The position numbers and the translations under genes were made by a program. The notes beneath the pieces were generated by a model. It did not search any database. It saw only the letters and a program-made list of their open reading frames with translations, and was not told where the DNA came from. 64,000 nucleotides of DNA from Wujia chipingensis (GTDB lineage: Bacteria; Bacillota; Clostridia; Lachnospirales; Lachnospiraceae), in the NCBI RefSeq assembly GCF_014337155.1, contig NZ_CP060632.1, forward strand, positions 1,061,001 to 1,125,000. The letters run 5' to 3'. Numbering within the stretch: position 1 is the stretch's first letter; each line of letters starts with the position of its first letter. This document shows positions 40,535 through 48,646 of this stretch, piece by piece.

Positions 40535-41314
40535 GTGAAAATTATCGTATGTATTAAGCAGGTACCTGATACAAAGGGTGGCGTACAGTTCAACCCAGAT
40601 GGTACATTGAATAGAGGAGCAATGCTCACAATTATGAACCCAGATGATAAGGCTGGTCTTGAGGCAGCTCTTAGACTGAAGGATCAGTATGGCGCTGAGG
40701 TTACAGTTCTTACAATGGGACTTCCAAAGGCTGCAGATGTTCTTCAGGAAGCAATCGCTATGGGCGCTGACAAGGGTGTTCTTGTAACAGACCGTGTACT
40801 TGGTGGTGCTGATACTTGGGCAACATCTACAACAATCGCTGGTGCGATCAGAAAGCTTGACTATGATCTGATCATCACAGGCCGTCAGGCTATCGATGGT
40901 GATACAGCTCAGGTTGGTCCTCAGATCGCTGAGCACCTTGGACTTCCAGTTATCTCTTATGCACAGGAGATCAAGGTAGATGGAGACAGCGTAATCGTTA
41001 AGCGTCAGTATGATGACGGTTACCATATGGTAAAGGCTCAGATGCCATGTCTTATCACAGCACTTTCTGAATTAAATGATCCAAGATATATGACACCAGG
41101 TGGAATCTTCGATGCAGTCAATGCAGAGATCACAACTCTTGGTAGAGCAGATCTTGTAGATGTTGATGATTCAAACATCGGTTTGAATGGTTCTCCAACA
41201 AAGATTGCCAGAGCTTCTGACAAGGTTAAGAAGGGTCAGGGAGAGATGGCTCCAGAAGACGCAGATCCAGTAAGCTATATTGTTGGTAAACTGAAGGATA
41301 AGCACGTAATTTAA
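40535..41314 (+). CDS. etfB: Electron transfer flavoprotein beta subunit
   Basis: This 259-residue EtfB opens with KIIVCIKQVPDTKGGVQFNP and has the AMP/FAD-contact region LIITGRQAIDGDTAQVGPQI with the following EHLGLPVISYAQEI. It starts at GTG 40535 behind aaggaggtac, 13 bp after bcd. In the bifurcating type both flavins are FAD; the sequence by itself does not prove bifurcation, but the Bcd neighbour and anaerobic pathway do suggest it. Confidence 0.95.
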   Translation: MKIIVCIKQVPDTKGGVQFNPDGTLNRGAMLTIMNPDDKAGLEAALRLKDQYGAEVTVLTMGLPKAADVLQEAIAMGADKGVLVTDRVLGGADTWATSTTIAGAIRKLDYDLIITGRQAIDGDTAQVGPQIAEHLGLPVISYAQEIKVDGDSVIVKRQYDDGYHMVKAQMPCLITALSELNDPRYMTPGGIFDAVNAEITTLGRADLVDVDDSNIGLNGSPTKIARASDKVKKGQGEMAPEDADPVSYIVGKLKDKHVI

Positions 41315-41330
41315 TTAAAAAGGAAAAGTG

Positions 41331-42401
41331 GTGAATAAAATGGGAGCAATGAATGCAGAAGAATTAGCAAAGTACAAGGGCGTATTCGTCTTTGCACAGC
41401 AGGTAGATAATGTATTAAGCGGAATCTCTTTCGAGCTTGTTGGCGAAGGAAAGAGACTTGCAGAGAAGTTAGGCACAGAAGTAACAGCAGTATTGGTTGG
41501 TTCTGATGTTTCAGGACTTGTAGATGAGCTTGCTGCTTACGGTGCAGATAAGGTAATCGTAGTAGACGATCCAGAGTTGAAGAATTACAGAACTGAGCCA
41601 TATGCACACGCACTTGCTTCAGTTATCAATGAGTTCAAGCCAGAAATCATGTTGGTTGGTGCAACAGCAATCGGCCGTGATCTTGGTCCTACAGTTTCAG
41701 CTAGAGTTCAGACAGGACTTACAGCAGACTGTACATTACTTGAGATCGGTGATTTCCCTGTTAACCCAATCCCTGGAAAGGAGCAGAAGCACAATCAGCT
41801 TCTTATGACTCGTCCAGCATTTGGTGGTAACACAATCGCTACAATCGCATGTCCAGACAACCGTCCTCAGATGGCTACTGTACGTCCAGGCGTTATGCAG
41901 AAGCTTGACAAGGTTGAGGGTGCAAAGGCTGAGGTTATCAACTACAACCCAGGTTTCACACCAAATAACAGATATGTAGAGATCCTTGAGATTTCTAAGG
42001 CTGTTTCAGACATCAAGGATATCATGGATGCAAAGATTCTTGTATCTGGTGGTCGTGGTGTTGGTTCTGCTGAGAACTTCAAGCTTTTGGAGGATCTTGC
42101 AGACGTACTTGGCGGACAGGTTTCATGCTCACGTGCCGTTGTAGATTCAGGCTGGAAGCCAAAGGAGCTTCAGGTTGGTCAGACAGGTAAGACTGTACGT
42201 CCACAGCTCTACTTCGCAATCGGTATCTCAGGAGCAATCCAGCATGTAGCTGGTATGGAAGAGTCTGATATCATTATTGCAATCAATAAGGACCCAGACG
42301 CTCCAATCTTTGATGTAGCTGATTATGGTGTTGTTGGTGATCTGAACAAGATCGTTCCAGCACTGACAGAGGCTATCAAGGCTGAGCTTGCTGCAAAGTA
42401 A
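41331..42401 (+). CDS. etfA: Electron transfer flavoprotein alpha subunit
   Basis: This EtfA of about 356 residues has an N-terminal domain paired with EtfB (VFAQQVDNVLSGISFELVGE) and the C-terminal FAD-binding motif ILVSGGRGVGSAENFKLLED, then GQTGKTVRPQLYFAIGISGA and IQHVAGM. Tandem GTG codons at 41328 and 41331 are candidate starts; the second has the better distance from aagga. ATG 41340 is too far away. It is the last gene of the operon, with a terminator 40 bp later. No butyrate kinase or CoA-transferase is in the window. Confidence 0.94.
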   Translation: MNKMGAMNAEELAKYKGVFVFAQQVDNVLSGISFELVGEGKRLAEKLGTEVTAVLVGSDVSGLVDELAAYGADKVIVVDDPELKNYRTEPYAHALASVINEFKPEIMLVGATAIGRDLGPTVSARVQTGLTADCTLLEIGDFPVNPIPGKEQKHNQLLMTRPAFGGNTIATIACPDNRPQMATVRPGVMQKLDKVEGAKAEVINYNPGFTPNNRYVEILEISKAVSDIKDIMDAKILVSGGRGVGSAENFKLLEDLADVLGGQVSCSRAVVDSGWKPKELQVGQTGKTVRPQLYFAIGISGAIQHVAGMEESDIIIAINKDPDAPIFDVADYGVVGDLNKIVPALTEAIKAELAAK

Positions 42402-42441
42402 TTTGATTACTTGCAAAAGTAAATAGTAAATAAGAGTTTAG

Positions 42442-42478
42442 AACCACCGTGTATCGTAAGATATGCGGTGGTTTTTTG
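42442..42478 (+). terminator. Terminator of the butyrate operon
   Basis: The arms aaccaccg and cggtggtt, with a loop of about 16 nt, are followed by ttttgtt. Confidence 0.85.
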
Positions 42479-42493
42479 TTATAGCGACGAGGA

Positions 42494-42567
42494 AAATGCA
42501 CGCATTTATGCGGTGCATTTGACGACCGCTAATCAGAGACAAGATGTGCAGAGCGCCATCTTGTCTC
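42494..42567. other. Two consecutive hairpins in non-coding DNA
   Basis: The first hairpin (42494-42520) has arms aaatgca/tgcattt around an inner cgcat/atgcg. The second (42536-42567) has perfect 11-bp arms gagacaagatg / catcttgtctc. Together with the tandem repeat that follows they fill a 458-bp interval (42402-42859) without a credible gene. Confidence 0.6.
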
Positions 42568-42589
42568 TGTGCAAGCTTGTTGACTCAAA

Positions 42590-42815
42590 GTGGGCGTGGA
42601 GAGAAATTGGCAAGCGGAAAAACCCACGACGTGGGCGTAGGAAGAGAGAAGCAAGCGAGAAAGCCCACCCTGGAAGCTTATTGTTGGGTTGCGGGGAGAA
42701 AAGTGGGCGTGGAGAGAAAGTGGCAAGCGGAAAAACCCACGGCGTGGGTGCAGGAAGAGAAAAGCAAGCAAGAAAAACCATCCCGGAAGCTTATCGTAAG
42801 GTTGCGGAGAGAAAA
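42590..42815. repeat. Imperfect 113-bp tandem repeat, two copies
   Basis: Copy 1 (42590-42702) and copy 2 (42703-42815) both begin gtgggcgtggagagaaa and end ttgcgg.gagaaaa, with scattered substitutions. Each contains a short hairpin (cccac..cgtggg). The period is not a multiple of three, so a long open frame through it (42468-42842) reads the two copies in different frames and is probably not a protein. The DNA is more G-rich than its surroundings. Confidence 0.8.
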
Positions 42816-42826
42816 CTAGCTGAAAA

Positions 42827-42864
42827 AATAAACAACCAATAATTTGACGTATTGGTTGTTTATT
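42827..42864. terminator. Bidirectional hairpin at the end of the XRE gene
   Basis: The 14-bp perfect arms aataaacaaccaat / attggttgtttatt overlap the stop codon of the minus-strand XRE gene. On the minus strand the right side of the stem is followed by tttttca. Confidence 0.75.
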
Positions 42865-43051
42865 TGAATGTAACGATATCATTTGGAGTACATTCTAAAA
42901 TATTACATAATTTATTCAGGGTTAACATTGTAATATTTTTGCCTTTTTTCAAACTATCTAAAGTTCGATTATCAATTCCGGATTTTAAAAGTTTATATTG
43001 ACTTATGTTCTTTTGCTCCATGGTAACCCAAAGCGGAGAATAGTCTATCAA
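42860..43051 (-). CDS. Small XRE-family (Cro/CI) transcriptional regulator
   Basis: This compact DNA-binding protein of about 63 residues is of the small Firmicute Cro-like type: DYSPLWVTMEQKNISQYKLL, then SGIDNRTLDSLKKGKNITML and LNKLCNILECTPNDI. I choose TTG 43051 as start because aaaggaaagg lies 9 nt before it and the resulting N-terminus matches the family; TTG 43060 abuts that site. It is divergent from a lipoprotein gene, and the shared upstream region carries a perfect 12-bp palindrome (43101-43130) that is a natural operator candidate. Confidence 0.8.
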   Translation of the reverse strand: MIDYSPLWVTMEQKNISQYKLLKSGIDNRTLDSLKKGKNITMLTLNKLCNILECTPNDIVTFK

Positions 43052-43089
43052 AAGAATCAACCTTTCCTTTTTTATAGAGTATATCTAAA

Positions 43090-43119
43090 TTGCTAAAAAT
43101 AGCATATTGTGAATATAAT
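43090..43119 (+). promoter_or_regulatory. Promoter of the lipoprotein gene
   Basis: -35 TTGCTA (43090-43095), an 18-nt spacer and -10 TATAAT (43114-43119). The -10 box overlaps the palindrome at 43101-43130. Confidence 0.65.
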
Positions 43120-43130
43120 CACAATATGCT
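43101..43130. promoter_or_regulatory. Perfect palindrome, likely operator
   Basis: The arms AGCATATTGTGA and TCACAATATGCT match over 12 bp with a 6-bp A/T centre. It covers the -10 box of the plus-strand lipoprotein gene and lies 50 bp upstream of the divergent XRE gene, so binding would be expected to control one or both. Confidence 0.65.
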
Positions 43131-43170
43131 AAAATTTTTATAAAATAATAAACAAGGGGAGCAGACTAAA

Positions 43171-44529
43171 ATGAAAAAAATAAAAATATTTTTATTGGTT
43201 ATGTGTGCCATCATTTTATGCGGTTGTACAAAAAGTCAGGAACAGTTTTCCAAGGAAATTACGAATGTCGTGAAGCAGTACAATAATGGAGATATTTCCT
43301 ATGATGAAGCATCTTCAGAATTAAGTTCTATGTATAATAATGCAGATTCAGAAATGAAAACAAAAATTGATGAAGAGCAAGCACTACTGGATAATCTCAA
43401 AAATTCAAAGGATGCGTTCGCATCAGCGCAAAATGCAAGTAATGTAAATAACTACAAGTTGTCAATCAAGAGCTATGCAGATGTAATTGCAGAAGATACG
43501 AATTATGAAAAGGCACAGCAGGCGATTGTAGATGATGGTAATAAGTATTTGGAAGAGGTACATAAATTAGGCGAGACATATATTTCTGAGGATAAATATG
43601 CAAAAGCAATTTCTGCATATAAAGATTCGAAGGATGTATATGATGATGGCAGTGCGGATACTTGGATTGCGGATACAGAAAGTCAGTACAAGCAGAATGT
43701 AGAAGCGCAGATTGAAAAGTGCGTGTCGGATGGAGACTATCAAACAGCAATCATAGATTACAATGAGTTGTATGATTATTTTAAGGATGAGACATACACT
43801 GTAAAAATAGCTGAGCTTGAAAATGAATGGGTAAACAAGGTTGTTGCAGAATCTGAACAGTATTTGAGCAATGGAGACTACCAAAATGCAAAGAAAGTAT
43901 TAAATCCTGCATTGGGACGTATAAAAGATGATGAAGAGTTAAAGGCACAGGAAGCTCGTGTAGAGGAGTTTACACCGGTAAATTTATTTTCTCTGGATTC
44001 TTTTGCTGAAACGACAGGAGAATATGTGTCTGTAAAGAACTGGTCAACCGGAGATAAGACCAATACAGGAAATTCCGGTTATGCAGGCAAAAAAGTAAGT
44101 GTTGAGGATAATATGGGAATTGGAGATTTAAAAGATTATAGATATAAGACCATTTACAATATTGATGGAAATTATGATACACTTACTGGATTATTTGCAA
44201 TAGACTTCGATTCGAAAGATTGTACCGCAGATAATTTTGGAGCACAGTTCTTCGTTTTAGGAGATGATGATATCTTATATAAATCCGATTGGATTCGGGG
44301 TGGAGATATGCCGCTTGAAATCAACTTAGATATATCTGGAAGAAATCAGGTCTCAGTAGGCGTATTTGTGGTTAATTTTATGAATGGTGGACATTTGACT
44401 TATACAGAAGATTTCTCCGTAGGCTTATGTGATCTGTATTTGAATAAAACATATGTGCCGAAAGGGACGAATGCAGATGGCGTATCAGGTGAGGCGGACA
44501 ATGGTGTTTTGCCAAGTGAAAATGAATAA
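43171..44529 (+). CDS. Lipoprotein with TPR-like repeats
   Basis: This 452-residue exported lipoprotein has signal peptide MKKIKIFLLVMCAIILCGC with lipobox ILCGC (Cys19). The next 250 residues are helical repeats (LGETYISEDKYAKAISAYKD; SDGDYQTAIIDYNELYDYFK; SNGDYQNAKKVLNPALGRIK), TPR-like. The last about 170 residues look like a beta-sandwich (SFAETTGEYVSVKNWSTGDK). There is no enzyme motif. The start follows aaggggagcagac. A zinc-ribbon membrane protein gene follows after 32 bp, so they probably act together. Confidence 0.75.
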   Translation: MKKIKIFLLVMCAIILCGCTKSQEQFSKEITNVVKQYNNGDISYDEASSELSSMYNNADSEMKTKIDEEQALLDNLKNSKDAFASAQNASNVNNYKLSIKSYADVIAEDTNYEKAQQAIVDDGNKYLEEVHKLGETYISEDKYAKAISAYKDSKDVYDDGSADTWIADTESQYKQNVEAQIEKCVSDGDYQTAIIDYNELYDYFKDETYTVKIAELENEWVNKVVAESEQYLSNGDYQNAKKVLNPALGRIKDDEELKAQEARVEEFTPVNLFSLDSFAETTGEYVSVKNWSTGDKTNTGNSGYAGKKVSVEDNMGIGDLKDYRYKTIYNIDGNYDTLTGLFAIDFDSKDCTADNFGAQFFVLGDDDILYKSDWIRGGDMPLEINLDISGRNQVSVGVFVVNFMNGGHLTYTEDFSVGLCDLYLNKTYVPKGTNADGVSGEADNGVLPSENE

Positions 44530-44561
44530 GATTGCATTTGGATGAGAGGAATGGTGATAAC

Positions 44562-45425
44562 GTGTATTGTAAAAATTGTGGGAATTATATAGAAAAAGGA
44601 CAGCCTGTTTGTCCGAATTGTGGGAGCGCGCAGGCAACGGCAGGAAAGATAATAAAAAGGATACTGTTGGGCATGGTAATATGTGTATTATGTGTAGTGA
44701 TTTTTGGTGTCGCATATTTTTCATATATTGAGCATAAATATTCCGATGGCAGTAATATAACAAATTTTTTGGTAGGATCATCGGGAAGTGTACTAGACGA
44801 TAACGATCACATAAATGATATATATATTGAGTCAGAGCAGCAGATTGAAATCACATCTGTTTTTTATGAAAAATTCAATGAATTTTCAGCAATAGCAGAT
44901 ATTGATCTGGGGATTGGATATCTGACAAATGTTCAGGTTACATTGAAAGTTCCGATTTTAGGCTCTCGTCAGACTGACGTGAAATGGGATTATTGCTATA
45001 GTCAAAAGAAATATTATGCAGATTTAAAAGATGAGGAAAACACTCAGAAAAATTATACGGAATTTGAGTATAAAGTGGAACCGGAATTTACGGGTAGGGA
45101 TATAATGAATTTTATTGGCGTCTATGATGCATACAATGTTATGCAAATGGGAGTAACTTCTATCACGAATACATATGACTCGTTTGAATATAGTGTTTTG
45201 TGGAAATATCCAAATGATGGACAAATACATCAGAATTGGGTAAGGGCGGAATTCGATTATGCGAATCAACAGTGGGTTTTGAAAGAACCAACAGCAAAAA
45301 TGGATAATCTTTTATTTTCATTGATTAAAAAGGCAGGTACCTTCGAAATTGATACAGAATACAATCAAAATGATATAGTATATATTGATTTGGGAGGCGC
45401 GGGAGGCGCTGAAATAGAGGAATAA
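44562..45425 (+). CDS. Zinc-ribbon membrane-anchored protein
   Basis: This 287-residue protein begins with a zinc ribbon, YCKNCGNYIEKGQPVCPNCG. A membrane helix (ILLGMVICVLCVVIFGVAYF, about residues 40-60) follows, then an external domain of about 220 residues rich in aromatic residues without recognised motif. I choose GTG 44562 because zinc-ribbon proteins of this type start next to the first Cys pair and agaggaatggtgat precedes it; the frame is open from TTG 44532 with no binding site. It is encoded directly after the lipoprotein gene and probably forms a surface pair with it. Confidence 0.7.
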   Translation: MYCKNCGNYIEKGQPVCPNCGSAQATAGKIIKRILLGMVICVLCVVIFGVAYFSYIEHKYSDGSNITNFLVGSSGSVLDDNDHINDIYIESEQQIEITSVFYEKFNEFSAIADIDLGIGYLTNVQVTLKVPILGSRQTDVKWDYCYSQKKYYADLKDEENTQKNYTEFEYKVEPEFTGRDIMNFIGVYDAYNVMQMGVTSITNTYDSFEYSVLWKYPNDGQIHQNWVRAEFDYANQQWVLKEPTAKMDNLLFSLIKKAGTFEIDTEYNQNDIVYIDLGGAGGAEIEE

Positions 45426-45440
45426 TTTAATATGATAATA

Positions 45441-45485
45441 AAAAGGTTCACTGTATATCCTCCCGTATGCAGTGAATCTTTTTTA
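45441..45485 (+). terminator. Terminator after the zinc-ribbon membrane protein
   Basis: The arms aaggttcactg / cagtgaatctt, with a loop of about 16 nt, are followed by tttt. Confidence 0.75.
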
Positions 45486-45618
45486 TAGAAAAAAATTTTG
45501 CGAAATTATAAAAAAAATAAAAAACAAGACATTCTATATTTAGAAGGGAGCTTTGAAATCTATACACAGATATAAAAGGAAGCATCCTTCCAAAATAAGA
45601 AGAAAGGAGAATGGTCGT

Positions 45619-45690
45619 ATGAACACGATGGAGATTTTGACTCTTTTGCTAGTGATTGTGGGTTTTTTGAATTACATAAGCACCAAATAA
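45619..45690 (+). CDS. 23-residue hydrophobic peptide, possible type I toxin-like peptide
   Basis: The short frame encodes MNTMEILTLLLVIVG followed by FLNYISTK. That is a short polar start, one membrane-spanning stretch and a Lys end, the layout of small holin-like or type I toxin peptides of Firmicutes. It is preceded by gaaaggag (10 nt before the ATG) and followed 16 bp later by a perfect 12-bp hairpin, so it looks like a complete mini-gene. A ggaag/cttcc hairpin lies upstream of the binding site. No antitoxin RNA is identified. Neighbours are unrelated. A chance frame is possible. Confidence 0.5.
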   Translation: MNTMEILTLLLVIVGFLNYISTK

Positions 45691-45706
45691 GAGTAGTAAA
45701 AACACA

Positions 45707-45736
45707 AAGAGGATACCTCACGAAAGGTATCCTCTT
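45707..45736 (+). terminator. Perfect hairpin after the small peptide gene
   Basis: The arms aagaggatacct / aggtatcctctt (12 bp) are perfectly matched with a 6-nt loop. The T-run is poor, so it could be a terminator or an RNA stabiliser. Confidence 0.6.
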
Positions 45737-45800
45737 GTATTACGCAAATAATTCTGCTATTATCGTTACGTGGAAAAAGTTACAGAAAAAGGAGTTACCT

Positions 45801-46511
45801 ATGATACGCGAATGTAGTCTGGAAGAGATATCCGATGGACGGACATATAGAGAAAATGATATGGTGAAAGCGGATACGGCTGGGTGTGATGGCTGTTTCA
45901 AATGCTGTACAGGCATGGGAAATTCTATCATCTTGGATCCGTATGATATCTGGCTGTTGAAGAATTTCTCGGAGGGAGCGAAGCTGACATTCGAACAGCT
46001 CCTTGCAACCGGAAATGTGGAGCTGAATATCGTGGATGGCTTGATCTTGCCGAATCTCAGCATGAAAGAACAGGAACGATGTGCTTATCTTGATGCAGAT
46101 GGGCGGTGCCGGATTCATGATGTGCGACCGGGAATCTGTCGGCTGTTCCCGCTTGGAAGAGTCTATGATGACAAGGGAGATTTCTCTTATTTCTTGCAGA
46201 CAGGCGAATGTGCCAAGAAGAACCTTGCGAAGATCAAGGTGAAAAAGTGGACATGCTTGCGATGCCCGGAGAAGAACCGGGAATTTGTCACGGTGTGGCA
46301 TGCATTGATCCGCACAGCCGGACAGAAGATGGTGGAACATAAGCAGAGTGGCCGTGGCGAGAAGCTTCAGGAATTGGCGATGTATATTCTGAACGAATTC
46401 TATGTTGCGGACCTGCCGGAAGCCGCTTACGACGATACCGGAATCACAACAATCTACGAAAGTTTATGTAATAAGATAGAAAATGCAAGAGAATCTCTCG
46501 CGCATTTTTAG
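45801..46511 (+). CDS. YkgJ-family cysteine cluster protein
   Basis: This 236-residue protein has the zinc/iron-chelating cluster of the YkgJ family: GCDGCFKCCTGMGNSIILD (near residue 33) and CAYLDADGRCRIHDVRPGIC (near 94), then further Cys residues at ECAKKN and TCLRCPEK. The function is not known; metal binding is likely. ATG 45801 follows aaaaaggagttacc; the upstream open frame reads through the hairpin and is rejected. It is monocistronic by position. Confidence 0.85.
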   Translation: MIRECSLEEISDGRTYRENDMVKADTAGCDGCFKCCTGMGNSIILDPYDIWLLKNFSEGAKLTFEQLLATGNVELNIVDGLILPNLSMKEQERCAYLDADGRCRIHDVRPGICRLFPLGRVYDDKGDFSYFLQTGECAKKNLAKIKVKKWTCLRCPEKNREFVTVWHALIRTAGQKMVEHKQSGRGEKLQELAMYILNEFYVADLPEAAYDDTGITTIYESLCNKIENARESLAHF

Positions 46512-46526
46512 TAAGAGGAAGAAAAT

Positions 46527-46817
46527 ATATAATTGCAAAACGGGACATGCATATTTCCATATTTATAATTTGAAATTCAAGAATATGCATATGTTTGGAA
46601 CTTAGAATTACTTAATGTTCTGGAAGATAAGCAGAAATGATTGAACACGATGTTCAATCAAGCCGCCATTGAGCCACGGATGGCGAATTGGCGGCGGTTT
46701 CGTGTGACGAGATAATGTGTGCCAGAACATTTAGTAATTCGTAGTTTCAATACATCGCATAGAATTGGATTTCAAATATAAATATGGAAGATAGAAATAT
46801 CCATTTTGCAATTATAT
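46527..46817. repeat. 291-bp near-palindromic hairpin element (MITE-like)
   Basis: The left arm 46527-46623 (starting atataattgcaaaa) and the right arm 46722-46817 (ending ttttgcaattatat) are reverse complements over about 96 bp with scattered mismatches. Between them are two further hairpins: gattgaaca / tgttcaatc (perfect 9 bp) and a ccgcca / tggcgg stem. No gene is visible in this 327-bp gap (46512-46838). The ends abut no obvious target duplication. It could be a miniature inverted-repeat transposable element or a structured RNA. Confidence 0.7.
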
Positions 46818-46838
46818 TGGAATTAAGGAGGAACAAAA

Positions 46839-47540
46839 ATGCTCGGAATTATCGGCGCAATGGATGAAGAAGTTGCAAAATTAAAGGAAACTATGCAGGA
46901 TGTCACAGTCGAGACAAAGGCTTCTATGGAATTCTATAAGGGAACGATGAATGGCAAAGAGGTTGTCGTTGTCCGCTCTGGAATCGGAAAGGTCAATGCG
47001 GGAATCTGCACACAGATTCTGTGTGATCTGTATCATGTGGATGCTGTGATCAACACAGGAATTGCAGGAAGCTTAAATGCGAAGATTGATATCGGCGATA
47101 TTGTGCTTTCGACTGATGCACTGCAGCATGATATGGATGCGACAGGCTTTGGATATGAGCCGGGCGTGATTCCTCGGATGGAGACATCGACATTTATTGC
47201 AGATGAGAAGCTGCGAAAGCTGGCGAAGGAGTGCTGCGAGCGCGTGAATCCGGATATTCATGTATTTGAAGGACGCGTGGTCAGTGGCGATCAGTTTATT
47301 TCTGATAAGGCGAAGAAAGAATTTATCCTGAATACATTTGCAGGCGATTGTACTGAGATGGAAGGTGCAGCGATCGCACAGGCTGCTTACCTGAATCAGA
47401 TTCCGTTTCTGATTATCCGAGCGATCTCAGATAAGGCGGATGACAGTGCGACGGAGGATTATCCAACCTTTGAGGCGAAGGCAATCGCGCACAGCGTAAA
47501 GCTCGTGCAGGCAATCGTTGCAGGATATGCGAATGCATAG
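46839..47540 (+). CDS. mtnN: 5'-methylthioadenosine/S-adenosylhomocysteine nucleosidase
   Basis: This 233-residue nucleosidase cleaves adenine from S-adenosylhomocysteine and methylthioadenosine. It has MLGIIGAMDEEVAKLKETMQ at the start, VVVRSGIGKVNAGICTQIL, the substrate Glu region CTEMEGAAIAQAAYLNQIPF, and the catalytic Asp in RAISDKADDSA. It starts behind aaggaggaac at the end of the large hairpin element. luxS, 84 bp downstream, takes its product S-ribosylhomocysteine, so both form the activated methyl cycle with AI-2 as by-product. Confidence 0.96.
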   Translation: MLGIIGAMDEEVAKLKETMQDVTVETKASMEFYKGTMNGKEVVVVRSGIGKVNAGICTQILCDLYHVDAVINTGIAGSLNAKIDIGDIVLSTDALQHDMDATGFGYEPGVIPRMETSTFIADEKLRKLAKECCERVNPDIHVFEGRVVSGDQFISDKAKKEFILNTFAGDCTEMEGAAIAQAAYLNQIPFLIIRAISDKADDSATEDYPTFEAKAIAHSVKLVQAIVAGYANA

Positions 47541-47558
47541 AATAAGAGTTAATCTCAT

Positions 47559-47588
47559 ATGTGATTCCATGTATAAATAGAATCACAT
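47559..47588 (+). other. Hairpin between mtnN and luxS
   Basis: The arms ATGTGATTC / GAATCACAT (9 bp) enclose a 12-nt loop, with no T-run. It lies in the 84-bp gap and may be a processing hairpin. Confidence 0.5.
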
Positions 47589-47624
47589 GTCGAATATAGA
47601 ATCAATAAGAAAGCAGGTAAAATC

Positions 47625-48104
47625 ATGGAGAAAATAGCAAGCTTTACAGTGAACCATTTGAATTTGTTGCCGGGTGTGTATGTGTCAAGAAAGGATAACG
47701 TCGGCGGAAATGTGATTACAACATTTGATCTGCGTATGACCAGACCGAATTATGAGCCGGTGATGAATACAGCAGAGGTGCATACGATTGAGCATCTGGC
47801 AGCAACTTTTCTCCGGAATCATAAGGAATACGGAGAGAAGATTATTTATTTTGGACCGATGGGATGCCGGACAGGCTTTTATCTGATCTTGGCAGGCGAG
47901 TATGAATCGAAGGATATCGTGCCGTTGCTGAAGGAACTGTATACATTTATGAGCGAGTTCGAGGGCGATGTACCGGGCGCGTGTGCGCGGGATTGCGGAA
48001 ATTATCTCGATATGAACCTGCCGATGGCGAAATATCTGAGCAAGAAGTATCTGACGGAAGTATTGGAGAATATTTCGGAAGAGAGACTTGTTTATCCGGA
48101 ATAG
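47625..48104 (+). CDS. luxS: S-ribosylhomocysteine lyase
   Basis: This 159-residue LuxS cleaves S-ribosylhomocysteine to homocysteine and DPD, the precursor of the signal AI-2. The metal ligands are in VHTIEHLAATFLRNH and CARDCGNYLDM, and the catalytic Cys is in GPMGCRTGFYL. Length is normal. It follows mtnN with a short hairpin between the two. Confidence 0.96.
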   Translation: MEKIASFTVNHLNLLPGVYVSRKDNVGGNVITTFDLRMTRPNYEPVMNTAEVHTIEHLAATFLRNHKEYGEKIIYFGPMGCRTGFYLILAGEYESKDIVPLLKELYTFMSEFEGDVPGACARDCGNYLDMNLPMAKYLSKKYLTEVLENISEERLVYPE

Positions 48105-48220
48105 TTATCCACAATATCCACAAAATGCGCGTATTTGTTGCATTTTACAAAATGTCTTGAAAATCCCATGCAAACCTCTTATCATCTTAACTATAAGGTA
48201 AGGATGGAAGGAGGAGTTGT

Positions 48221-48439
48221 ATGGGAGAAGAACAGGACATTCCAAGAAAACTTGAGTATGAGAGTTTGGCTGAGTATGATGCATTCCGTAACCCTTCGAT
48301 CGTGGAGGAACAACCTTTTTATTACAAAGGGATGAGCCGAAGCGAATATGAAAAGGAACTCGCATATCTCAATCAGAACCTGTCATCGTTTTATGAAGGT
48401 TCATATGTTCCGCTCTGGAAGCAGTCGTGGTATCAGTAG
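48221..48439 (+). CDS. 72-residue protein of unknown function
   Basis: This is a small acidic, Tyr-rich protein (PRKLEYESLAEYDAFRNPSI) with no membrane segment and no motif I recognise. A strong binding site (ggaaggaggagttgt) lies directly before the ATG. It stands alone between luxS and the large surface protein gene. Confidence 0.65.
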   Translation: MGEEQDIPRKLEYESLAEYDAFRNPSIVEEQPFYYKGMSRSEYEKELAYLNQNLSSFYEGSYVPLWKQSWYQ

Positions 48440-48525
48440 GAGCTTTGGCCAGCACCCGAAGATACAAAATAAGTCATTTTTTCTAAATGAACCCCAATAT
48501 TTTGTAGGAATTTTATAAAAAGTAT

Positions 48526-48553
48526 TTGATTTTACATATCAGTATGGTACAAT
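48526..48553 (+). promoter_or_regulatory. Promoter of the large surface protein gene
   Basis: -35 TTGATT (48526-48531), a 16-nt spacer and -10 TACAAT (48548-48553) lie 93 bp before the start codon. Confidence 0.65.
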
Positions 48554-48646
48554 GAATTATAATTGCGGACAGGTATAGTTTGACTTGAATTATTATGGAA
48601 AATGTATCGAGGATATAGAGAGTTTATAAGGTAGAGAGGTGTAACT

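Noticed and set aside
42468..42842. 124-residue open frame through the tandem repeat
   Set aside because: The two 113-bp copies are read in different frames and it starts inside the operon terminator, so protein coding is unlikely.
43171..45425. Lipoprotein and zinc-ribbon pair as a prophage or conjugative remnant
   Set aside because: No phage, relaxase or integrase genes nearby; both look like ordinary surface proteins.
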